Of a stretch of DNA of 39,166 bases, positions 7,670-14,224 are shown in pieces. The notes beneath the pieces are model-generated. The model did not search any database, was not told the origin of the DNA, and saw only the letters and a list, made by a program, of their open reading frames with translations. Made by a program: the position numbers and the translations under genes. Position 1 is the first letter of the stretch; every line of letters begins with the position of its first letter. The DNA comes from Streptomyces montanisoli (GTDB lineage: Bacteria; Actinomycetota; Actinomycetes; Streptomycetales; Streptomycetaceae): assembly GCF_017813245.1 (NCBI RefSeq), contig NZ_JAGIQL010000053.1:1-39166 (forward strand), written 5' to 3'.

Positions 7670-9169
7670 ATGACGGAGCGAACCCAGCACCCCACAGGCG
7701 GGGCCGCCCCCGGTGCGCCCACCGCACGAAGCGTCCGCGCCGGCGCATCGGGTACCCGTGCCGCCGCGCCGGGCGGTGGCACCGGCACACTGGGTGCCGG
7801 CGCCGCCGCACCCGGTGGCACGAGTTTCCCGCCGCTGGCCCCCGGCAGGCTGCCGCTCGTCGGCCACGTCGTCCCGCTGCTGCGCGACCGGCTCGCGTTC
7901 ATCCGCAAGCTGCGCGAGGGCGGCCCCGCCGTGCGTGTCACGTTCGGCCCCAAGAAGATGCTCGTGGTCAACTCCCCCGAGATGATCCACGAGATGCTCA
8001 CCGTGAAGTCGGGCCAGTTCAGCAAGGGCCTGCTGTTCGAGAAGCTGAAGCTGTTCGGGAAGGACGCGCTGCCCGTCGCCGAGGGCAGGCCGCACCTCGT
8101 CAGGCGCCGCCTGATGCAGCCGAAGTTCCACCGCGAGAAGATCGGCGGCTACGTCACCGCGATGCGCGACACCGTCGAACCGTCCATCGCCGCCTGGCGC
8201 GACGGCGGCACACTCGACCTCAAGACGGAGATGCAGCTCATGACGCAGGGCGTCGTCATGTCCGTGCTCTTCTCGTCCAACCCGCCGCGCGACCCCGCGC
8301 TGACCATCCTGCACAGCGTCGACTCCGTCTTCATGGCCGCCATCAGGCGCGCCCTGCTGCCGGTGGCCCTGCTGGAGCGGCTGCCCACCCGCCGCAACCG
8401 GATGGTCAGGGACTCGAGCGGCGTGATGCGGGGCGCCGTCGCGGAGATCATCGAGGAGCACCGGGCCAGGCCCGAAGCCTACGACGACGTCGTGTCGCTG
8501 CTCCTTGCCGCCCGGGACGAGGAGGGGCAGCCGCTGGCGGAGGACGACATCCTCTCCGAGGTCACGGGCATTCTCGCGGCCGGTTCCGAGACCACGGCGG
8601 TGGTGATGGCGTGGCTCTTCCACGAGCTGGGCCGCAACCCGGCTCTCGAGCGGCGGCTGCACCAGGAGATCGACACCGTTCTCGGCGGCGACCGCATCAC
8701 ACTGGACCACATCGGCCGTCTCCCGTTCACCCGTATGTGCGTGCACGAGACCCTGCGCATGTACAGCCCCGGCTGGCTCGTCACCCGGCAGGCCACGGCG
8801 GACGTGCGCCTCGGCGACGTGGAGCTCGCGGCGGGCACGGACGTCATCTGGAGCCCGTACGCCCTGCACCGCGACCCGGCGATCTACCCCGACCCCGACC
8901 GGTTCGACCCGGACCGCTGGTCGCCCGAGCGGCCCCAGCCGCCCAAGGAGGCGTTCATCCCGTTCGGTTCGGGCAAACGGATGTGCATGGGCGACGCGTT
9001 CGCGCTGACGGAGGCGACGATCATCGCGGCGCTGATCGCGCAGCGCTGGCGGCTGCGGCCGCGCGAGGGCGAGGACGTCCGCCCGGTGGGCGAGATCACC
9101 GTGCACCCGTCGTCGCTGCACATGGTGGCCGAGGCCCGGTGGCCCGCGGTGGCGGGGAGGGCGGCGTGA
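7670..9169 (+). CDS. Cytochrome P450 of the diterpene cluster
   Basis: 499 aa. A full-length P450 with all hallmarks: I-helix AGSETT at 304-309, K-helix ETLR at 360-363, a PDRFDPDRW segment, and the heme loop FGSGKRMCMG with Cys439. It therefore contrasts with the ExxR-less P450 of the conservon nearby. Being enclosed by the two cyclase genes, it most likely hydroxylates the diterpene hydrocarbon or alcohol; redox partners are not encoded here. The first ~50 residues are an Ala/Gly/Thr-rich extension before the conserved FPPLAPGRLPLVGH start of the fold. ATG 7670 has a GA-rich GAGAGGGAGAG upstream. Its stop overlaps the class I synthase start as GTGA. Confidence 0.9.
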   Translation: MTERTQHPTGGAAPGAPTARSVRAGASGTRAAAPGGGTGTLGAGAAAPGGTSFPPLAPGRLPLVGHVVPLLRDRLAFIRKLREGGPAVRVTFGPKKMLVVNSPEMIHEMLTVKSGQFSKGLLFEKLKLFGKDALPVAEGRPHLVRRRLMQPKFHREKIGGYVTAMRDTVEPSIAAWRDGGTLDLKTEMQLMTQGVVMSVLFSSNPPRDPALTILHSVDSVFMAAIRRALLPVALLERLPTRRNRMVRDSSGVMRGAVAEIIEEHRARPEAYDDVVSLLLAARDEEGQPLAEDDILSEVTGILAAGSETTAVVMAWLFHELGRNPALERRLHQEIDTVLGGDRITLDHIGRLPFTRMCVHETLRMYSPGWLVTRQATADVRLGDVELAAGTDVIWSPYALHRDPAIYPDPDRFDPDRWSPERPQPPKEAFIPFGSGKRMCMGDAFALTEATIIAALIAQRWRLRPREGEDVRPVGEITVHPSSLHMVAEARWPAVAGRAA

Positions 9170-10110
9170 GGCGCCTGCCCGACCTGACGGACTCGTTCCC
9201 CGGCCCGTTCCCCGTGAGCCCGCACGCGCCGCACGTACAGGCTCAGTTGGAGGAGTGGCTGACCCGCTACCCGCTGATCGGGTCGGAGCGCGCGCGGCAC
9301 GCGCTGTGCGACATCACGGCACACGGCATCGCCCGCACGTTCCCCACCGCCGACGCGGCGGGCCTGGAGATCGCCGCGGACCTGCTGCTGTGGCTGACGG
9401 CCTTCGACGACGCGCACGCCGAGCAGGAGGGCGCACGCGACCCGGCGGCCCTGGTGCGCAGGATCGCCGCCTTCCTGCGTCCAGGGGCAGACGGCGAACT
9501 GCCGGGCGGCACCGATCCGTTCGGCGCCGCGCTCGCCGACGTCCTGGCGCGCGCACGCCGGCGCGCGGCGCCCGAACAGTATGTGCGCCTGACCAGCGCC
9601 CTGCGGGACAGCCTCTACGGCCTGGTGTGGGAGGCACACGAACTGGCGGGCGGCGGACGCGTCGAGGTGGCCGACTACCGGGCGATGCGCCCGCACACCG
9701 TCTTCGTGCGGACGGTGGTGGCGACGGCGGAGCCGGTGCTCGGCTACACGCTGACCCCCGACGAGCGCGACGCGCGGCCGGTGCGCGAACTGGAGTCGGC
9801 GGTGGGCGATCTGGCGGGCTGGATCAACGACCTCGCGTCGTACGAGAGGGAACGCAAGCGCTCCGGCGGCCGCGACCCGTTCAGCCTGCCGGCACTGCTT
9901 GCGGCGGAACACGGCTGCGACGTGGACAAGGCCTTCGAGATGATCGCCGCCATGTGCGAGGAGGAGGCGCGACGGGCGAGGGCCCGCATCACGGAACTCA
10001 CCGCGCCCGACTCCGCGTCGAGCACGGCCACCGCGACGCACGCGCGGGCGCTGGAGTCCATCGCGGCCTCGTACGTCTGGCACATCGGCCACGGGAGGTA
10101 TGGCGGGTAG
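9166..10110 (+). CDS. Class I terpene synthase
   Basis: 314 aa, the size of a single-domain bacterial class I terpene synthase. It should ionise the bicyclic diphosphate from the class II cyclase and finish the diterpene skeleton. The metal-binding Asp-rich motif is D81-D82-A-H-A-E86 (DDxxxE form). The second metal motif is N221-D-L-A-S225-x-x-x-E229, a complete NSE triad. Arg175 lies exactly 46 residues before the triad, the position of the conserved diphosphate-sensor arginine, and the C-terminal Arg-Tyr pair is present (R311-Y312). The start is the GTG overlapping the P450 stop; the frame is also open upstream, but that is inside the P450 gene. It could be annotated as family 2 encapsulation-type or sesquiterpene-like by similarity, but context favours a diterpene substrate. 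Confidence 0.88.
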   Translation: MRRLPDLTDSFPGPFPVSPHAPHVQAQLEEWLTRYPLIGSERARHALCDITAHGIARTFPTADAAGLEIAADLLLWLTAFDDAHAEQEGARDPAALVRRIAAFLRPGADGELPGGTDPFGAALADVLARARRRAAPEQYVRLTSALRDSLYGLVWEAHELAGGGRVEVADYRAMRPHTVFVRTVVATAEPVLGYTLTPDERDARPVRELESAVGDLAGWINDLASYERERKRSGGRDPFSLPALLAAEHGCDVDKAFEMIAAMCEEEARRARARITELTAPDSASSTATATHARALESIAASYVWHIGHGRYGG

Positions 10111-10151
10111 CCGTGGGGCCGGCCGTACGGGCGGCGGCCCGGCGCGAGCCG

Positions 10152-10526
10152 CTACCCGGCGATCCACCCGCGGATCTCGTCGGCCGCCTCCCGCACGCCG
10201 AGCGCCTCCCGCTCGATGCGGGCGGCCAGGCACACCGCCTCCTTCGGCGTGACGGAGACGATCGCGCCGCTGACCGTCAGGTACGAGGCGGCCACCACCG
10301 CCGCGAACAGCTGGTTGGCGAATTCGAGGGCCGGCACGCGGATGAGCTGGTGCATGAGCGCGGCGGCCCGGTGGTGCGGCTCGGTGTAGACGGGGGTGCC
10401 CATCACCTTGTCGGCGTGGCGCGCGACGGCGGCAGCGAGCGTCCCGAAGTCGGTGACGCTCGGGTCGCGCGGAAGGTGCTTGTGGGCGAGGTCGAGCAGC
10501 CAGGCGCGATCGATGTGCACGATCAC
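10152..10526 (-). CDS. Fic/Doc-family toxin, active-site motif degenerate
   Basis: 124 aa. It resembles the short Doc-like toxins of streptomycetes (IDRAWLLDLA opening; two Ala-rich helices). Canonical Fic/Doc proteins use an HxFx[D/E][G/A]NxR loop to transfer a phosphate or AMP group to a target protein such as EF-Tu. Here the aligned loop reads P-A-L-E-F-A-N-Q, so the Asn is kept but the catalytic His, the Phe and the acidic residue are replaced. Either the family works differently or this copy is inactive. The GTG start (10526-10524) overlaps the antitoxin stop, a typical toxin-antitoxin arrangement. The start is preferred over upstream in-frame codons inside the antitoxin gene. Confidence 0.72.
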   Translation of the reverse strand: MIVHIDRAWLLDLAHKHLPRDPSVTDFGTLAAAVARHADKVMGTPVYTEPHHRAAALMHQLIRVPALEFANQLFAAVVAASYLTVSGAIVSVTPKEAVCLAARIEREALGVREAADEIRGWIAG

Positions 10527-10762
10527 GCGGCGGCCGCCCCCTCGCCGCGTTCGTGGCGCGGGCTGCCGAACTCGTCGGCGAAGGCGTCGGCCCAAGCGTC
10601 CGAGAAGTGCGCCCCGGCGGCCAGGAAGCGGTGCCGCAGGTCGTTGCCCTCGTCCGCGACGATCTGGCGGGCGTAGTCGCTCACGGACATGCCCACGGTC
10701 TGCGCACGGGACTCGATCGCCGCGTACGCCTCCTCGTCGACCCTCACGTTGATCTGCTTCAT
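10523..10762 (-). CDS. Ribbon-helix-helix antitoxin
   Basis: 79 aa. The first ~45 residues (MKQINVRVDEEAYAAIESRA...GMSVSDYARQIVADE) fit a ribbon-helix-helix DNA-binding fold: a short basic beta strand followed by two helices. The rest would form the toxin-binding tail. Such antitoxins bind their own promoter and neutralise the partner toxin. Its stop overlaps the GTG start of the Fic-like toxin by 4 bases. ATG at 10762 is chosen because the RHH strand begins immediately after it. Confidence 0.8.
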   Translation of the reverse strand: MKQINVRVDEEAYAAIESRAQTVGMSVSDYARQIVADEGNDLRHRFLAAGAHFSDAWADAFADEFGSPRHERGEGAAAA

Positions 10763-10785
10763 AGCCCCACTGTAGCGCGCCGTAG

Positions 10786-10995
10786 CGGCTGCTATACCCC
10801 CGCGTCCATCCGGGCCATGCAGGCCTGGTCGACGAGGGGATCGACTGGTACGACGCCACTGCGGCCGGGCTCGAACGCACGGCGCTGCCGACCGACGGCG
10901 ACGCGTTCGCGCTCGGCGCGCGGGTGTACTACGGCGTCGGTTTCCGCGAGCTTCCACGCGACGCGCCGCTGATCAGCGCGGCGGCTGTTAGGTGA
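10786..10995 (+). pseudogene. Gene remnant, C-terminal fragment of an unrecognised protein
   Basis: After an in-frame TAG at 10783-10785 there is an open frame to TGA 10993-10995 with protein-like composition and strong codon bias (…GLVDEGIDWYDATAAGLERTALPTD…) but no ATG/GTG near its beginning and no ribosome-binding site. It looks like the 3' end of a gene whose front was lost, perhaps when the adjacent toxin-antitoxin pair arrived. I do not recognise the parent family. Confidence 0.35.
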
Positions 10996-11047
10996 GGACG
11001 GCACCGGCCGGGGGCCGGTCCCGCCCTCCCGAACGTCTGGCGCCCGC

Positions 11048-11827
11048 CTACGCGGGGATCGGCTTCAGCATGGCGAACGGGGCGCCCTGCGGGTCGGCGA
11101 CCACCGCCATCCGCCCCGCGACCATGTCGAACGGCGGCGCGAGGACCGTGCCGTCCCGCCTGACCAGGGCGTCCACGGTGGAGTCGACGTCGTCGACCGC
11201 GAAGTAGGTCAGCCAGTGCGGCGGCGTTCCCTGCGGGTCGTTGGAGACCAGCGTGGCCCCGCCGACGCCCCGGCCGCCCACACGCAGCTCCCAGTACGCG
11301 TCCGCGCCCTCCATCGGCACGATGTCCATGCCGAACACCTCCCCGTAGAAGGCGGTGGCGCCGGGCAGGTCGCTGGTGTGCAGCTCGCTCCAGATCACCG
11401 CGCCCGCCTCGTTGACCACACCGGCGCCGGGGAACGAGCCGGACTGCCAGACGCCGAACACCGAGCCCTGCGGGTCGGCGGCGATCAGCATGCGGCCGAT
11501 GTCGGCGACGTCCATCGCCGGGACGAGCACGGTGCCACCGGCAGCGCTGACCGCGCGCTGGGTGGCCTCTGCGTCGTCGCTCGCCAGGTAGGTCGTCCAG
11601 ACCGTCGGCGGCTCCGGCATCCCCTCAGGGGCCGACGCCCGGCCGATGCCGGCCACTGCCTTGCCACGCAGCTCGCACACCGCGTACCCGCCGTGCTCGT
11701 CCGAACCCGGCTGTCCCTGCCAGCCCAGCAGGTCGCGGTAGAAGTCCAGCGAGGCCTGCTGTTCCTTCGACATCAGATCGACCCAGCACGGCGTACCTGC
11801 CGTGTACGGGATGGTGGCGTCAGGCAT
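11048..11827 (-). CDS. Two-domain VOC (glyoxalase/dioxygenase fold) protein
   Basis: 259 aa. It contains two tandem VOC modules of about 125 residues: the first opens with GTPCWVDLMSKEQQASLDFYRDLLGW, the second with GAVIWSELHTSDLPGATAFYGEVFGM, and each ends with a DPQG.F segment. VOC proteins include metal-dependent glyoxalases, dioxygenases and drug-binding resistance proteins. This tandem subtype is common in actinomycetes and usually annotated only as a glyoxalase or hydroxylase-like protein, so substrate and reaction are unknown. There is no signal peptide. ATG 11827 has AAGGGG about 8 bases upstream; a longer in-frame start exists but lacks such a site. Confidence 0.85.
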   Translation of the reverse strand: MPDATIPYTAGTPCWVDLMSKEQQASLDFYRDLLGWQGQPGSDEHGGYAVCELRGKAVAGIGRASAPEGMPEPPTVWTTYLASDDAEATQRAVSAAGGTVLVPAMDVADIGRMLIAADPQGSVFGVWQSGSFPGAGVVNEAGAVIWSELHTSDLPGATAFYGEVFGMDIVPMEGADAYWELRVGGRGVGGATLVSNDPQGTPPHWLTYFAVDDVDSTVDALVRRDGTVLAPPFDMVAGRMAVVADPQGAPFAMLKPIPA

Positions 11828-11961
11828 CGTTTTGCCCCTTCTTGGGAGTTTTGCTGGATACCCTGCGTCACGGACCGGCCTCCGGCCGCCCGACACGCCG
11901 CCCAGGTCGTGCCCGCGCCCCCTGCGGTGGGCGTGTTGCCGTCACCCGTGTCCATCTGTGT

Positions 11962-12402
11962 TCACCCGGGTGCGCACTCCGCCCACACCGTCTTCCCCGG
12001 CCCGCAGCGCTCGCGCACGCCCCACCGGTCGGCGACCGCGTCGACGAGTACGAGGCCGCGCCCGCCGTCGGCTTCCGCGTCGGCGGCGGGCGGCAGGCAC
12101 ACCGGGAGCGTGGGGTGCGTGTCGGTCACCTCGACCCGTACGGTCCGCCGCGCGGTGTCGCACACGAGCAGCAGGGCGAAGTCCCGCCCGGGGACCCGCC
12201 CGTGCAGGGCGGCGTTGGCGGCGAGCTCCGCGACGACGAGTGTCACGCGGTCGTGGAGCCGCGTGCCACGGGCGACGCCCCAGTCCGCGAGCTGCTGCGC
12301 GGCGAGCAACCGCGCGAGCCGGGCGCCGCGCCGGGTCGACGAGAAGCGCTGCCCGAACGTCCGTACGAGCGAAGCCTCTTGAGGGTGGTGGAGTGCTGGC
12401 AT
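11962..12402 (-). CDS. Anti-sigma-factor-like ATP-binding protein (HATPase_c_2)
   Basis: 146 aa. A stand-alone GHKL ATPase domain of the RsbW/SpoIIAB type, like the AbaA-type ATPases found beside WhiJ-like regulators in Streptomyces. The N-box is VAELAANAALHG, followed by a G1-like T-D-T-H-P and GGRGLVLVDAVADRWG (G2). These proteins may bind sigma factors or anti-anti-sigma partners; no target is known for this one. It is transcribed away from the XRE regulator at 12553, sharing a 150-base control region. Start ATG 12402 is preferred because the domain begins soon after it; an upstream in-frame start at 12498 would run into the shared promoter region. Confidence 0.82.
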   Translation of the reverse strand: MPALHHPQEASLVRTFGQRFSSTRRGARLARLLAAQQLADWGVARGTRLHDRVTLVVAELAANAALHGRVPGRDFALLLVCDTARRTVRVEVTDTHPTLPVCLPPAADAEADGGRGLVLVDAVADRWGVRERCGPGKTVWAECAPG

Positions 12403-12452
12403 GGGCCCCAGCGTGGTGGGGCGACGGGAGTCGGTGACAGGTACGCCGCCGA

Positions 12453-12468
12453 TACAGAATGTGCTGTA
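12453..12468. promoter_or_regulatory. Imperfect palindrome between divergent genes, possible operator
   Basis: TACAG (12453-12457) and CTGTA (12464-12468) form a 5-bp inverted repeat with a 6-base centre, in the 150-base gap between the ATPase gene (-) and the XRE regulator gene (+). Centre and arm lengths fit an XRE-type dimer site. It is a short match in GC-rich DNA and could be chance. Confidence 0.35.
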
Positions 12469-12552
12469 CCAGCTGACCCTGTGGACCGGGTGGGTCACTA
12501 TCCGTGAGCATGGCCTGATCGGCTCGGCGGCACGGAAGGCGGGTGGTGGGAC

Positions 12553-13395
12553 ATGGGGTTGGTCAACGACGACGGCCTGCCGGACGGAACGGCATCGGAC
12601 AGTCTGCGGACGTTCGGCGCGGTGCTCAAGGCGTTAAGGGAACAAGCCCGCCTGACGCAGGAGCAGTTCGCGCCGAAGGTGGGCTACTCGGCGGCGTACA
12701 TCGCGAAGATCGAGCAGGGCAAGCGGTTCCCGCCGAGGGACCTGGTGGAACGGACGGAGTCCGTGTTGGGTGAGGCCGCGTCGCGCGTCGTGGGAGCCGC
12801 AGCCCGGAGTCTGACGCGCAAGGTCGGACTCGCGTCCTGGTTCAGGCAATGGGCGGCGGTCGAAGAGGAGGCGCTGGCGTTGTACGCCTACGAGTGTGCT
12901 GTCGTTCCGGGCCTTTTGCAACCGGAGCTCTACATCCGCGAGGTCTGCGAACGTCACCTCCCGCCCCTCAGCGAAGAGCAGTTGGAGCGGCAGGTTGCGG
13001 CGCGGCTCTTGCGACAACAGCTCATTGGTGAGCGGCCTCACGTCATGTTCTGCTTCATCCTTGAAGAGGCGCTGCTGAGGCGTCACTTGGGAGGTGCCGC
13101 AGTGACGTCTGCCCTGCTCGATCGCCTGATCTACGTATCAGGACTTCGCAATGTCGAGCTCTTGATCATGCCATTGCGGCAGGAGTGCCACTCAGGCCAC
13201 GAGGGTGCGATGTACCTGGCGGAGACTCCCGACCGCCGACTGATCGGCTATATCGAAGCTCATGACACCAGCCTTCTCGTGACTGACCGAGATGCTGCCA
13301 GTGCCATGCAGCACCGCTATGGCAGGATGCGTTCAGAGGCTCTGAGCCGTCAGGAGAGTCGGAGCCTGCTGGAGCAGATGCGAGGGGAACTATGA
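12553..13395 (+). CDS. XRE-family regulator with DUF5753 (WhiJ-like), contains a TTA codon
   Basis: 280 aa. The N-terminal helix-turn-helix (about 20-75; LKALREQARLTQEQFAPKVGYSAAYIAKIEQGKRFPP) binds DNA. The C-terminal DUF5753 domain (about 95-275; WFRQWAAVEEEALALYAYECAVVPGLLQPELY…) is the ligand- or partner-binding part found in WhiJ-type developmental regulators. Codon 28 is TTA (12634-12636), the rare Leu codon read by the bldA tRNA, so translation is probably linked to differentiation. The gene is followed without a gap by two DUF397 genes; the stop overlaps the next start as ATGA. WhiJ-like regulators and DUF397 proteins are known to work as pairs in streptomycetes. Confidence 0.88.
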   Translation: MGLVNDDGLPDGTASDSLRTFGAVLKALREQARLTQEQFAPKVGYSAAYIAKIEQGKRFPPRDLVERTESVLGEAASRVVGAAARSLTRKVGLASWFRQWAAVEEEALALYAYECAVVPGLLQPELYIREVCERHLPPLSEEQLERQVAARLLRQQLIGERPHVMFCFILEEALLRRHLGGAAVTSALLDRLIYVSGLRNVELLIMPLRQECHSGHEGAMYLAETPDRRLIGYIEAHDTSLLVTDRDAASAMQHRYGRMRSEALSRQESRSLLEQMRGEL

Positions 13396-13583
13396 GCAGC
13401 ACGAAACTGGCATGGTTCAAGAGCACTTACAGCGGTGGCGGTGGCGGCAATTGCGTCGAAGTCGCTGAGAGCCCGGCGGGGGTCCTGGTCCGTGACTCCA
13501 AGGACGTCGCTCGGCCCCACGTGAGGGTCTCGGACGGCGCCTGGGGTATCTTCGCGGCTTCGGTCGGCCGAGGAGACGTGTGA
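13392..13583 (+). CDS. DUF397 protein, copy 1
   Basis: 63 aa. DUF397 proteins are small partners of WhiJ-like XRE regulators. The hallmark parts are visible: W-F/H-K-S-x-x-S near the start, G.GGNCVEVAE in the middle and VLVRDSKD followed by a final strand (W..F). Only two of the chain's features differ from copy 2 in kind: a longer Gly run and P-A-G-V in place of S-A-C-V. The start is an ATGA overlap with the regulator and the stop a GTGA overlap with copy 2. Confidence 0.88.
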   Translation: MSSTKLAWFKSTYSGGGGGNCVEVAESPAGVLVRDSKDVARPHVRVSDGAWGIFAASVGRGDV

Positions 13584-13771
13584 AAGCGCCCGCGCTGGCC
13601 TGGCACAAGAGCAGCCACAGCGGCGGCAGCGGCAACAACTGCGTCGAGGTCGCCGAGACCTCGGCCTGCGTCCTGGTCCGTGACTCCAAGGACGTCACCC
13701 GCCCGCACATGACGGTCCGCGCCGGCGCATGGCGCGCCTTCGCCGTCTCGGCGGGCCGAGGAGACATGTGA
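13580..13771 (+). CDS. DUF397 protein, copy 2
   Basis: 63 aa, the same length as copy 1 and similar along the whole chain (SSHSGGSGNNCVEVAE, VLVRDSKDVTRPH), so the pair arose by tandem duplication. A single WhiJ-like regulator therefore has two potential partners. The GTG start overlaps the copy 1 stop, and its own stop overlaps the GTG of the VOC gene, making a fully overlapping four-gene unit. Confidence 0.88.
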   Translation: MKAPALAWHKSSHSGGSGNNCVEVAETSACVLVRDSKDVTRPHMTVRAGAWRAFAVSAGRGDM

Positions 13772-14181
13772 CGCACGGTGCCCTGCACCACGTCGAGCTG
13801 TGGGTGCCCGACCTCACCCGCGCCGTCGACTCGTTCGGCTGGCTGCTGGAGGCGTTGGGGTACACGGTCCACCAGGACTGGAGCGGCGGCCGGAGCTGGC
13901 GGCTCGGGCCGACGTACCTGGTCGTCGAGCAGTCCCCGGCCCTCGCCGCCGACCGGCACGAGCGGTGCCGTCCGGGCCTGAACCACCTCGCCTTCCACGT
14001 CGAGGACGCGACCGCCGTCGACAAGCTGACCGCCGACGCCGCCCTCCACGGCTGGCAGCTGATGTTCCCCGAGCGCCACCCGTACGCCGGTGGCGAAGAG
14101 CACTACGCCGCCTACCTGGAGAACGACGACGGCTTCGAGGTCGAATTGGTCGCAGCCCAAACGCACGGAGGGGCCGGCTGA
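13768..14181 (+). CDS. Small VOC-family protein
   Basis: 137 aa, a single glyoxalase/bleomycin-resistance-type module. It opens with GALHHVELWVPDLTRAVDSFGWLLEALGY and has the second-half signature GLNHLAFHVEDATAVDKL and a final YAAYLENDDGFEVELVA, giving His and Glu at positions commonly used as metal ligands. Substrate is unknown. The GTG at 13768 overlaps the preceding stop (GTGA), so it is likely translationally coupled to the WhiJ-like/DUF397 unit, an unexpected partner. It ends inside the stem of a strong terminator. Confidence 0.82.
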   Translation: MTHGALHHVELWVPDLTRAVDSFGWLLEALGYTVHQDWSGGRSWRLGPTYLVVEQSPALAADRHERCRPGLNHLAFHVEDATAVDKLTADAALHGWQLMFPERHPYAGGEEHYAAYLENDDGFEVELVAAQTHGGAG

Positions 14182-14210
14182 GGCGGCGAACCGCCTCACC
14201 CGGCCCCTCC
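14167..14210. terminator. Bidirectional terminator between convergent genes
   Basis: An 11-bp stem (14167-14177 with 14200-14210) continues, after a 2-base internal loop on each side, into a 7-bp stem (14180-14186 with 14191-14197) closed by a CGAA tetraloop. It separates the VOC gene (+) from the aminopeptidase gene (-) and can serve both. Confidence 0.85.
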
Positions 14211-14224
14211 CACGGGTGTGACGC

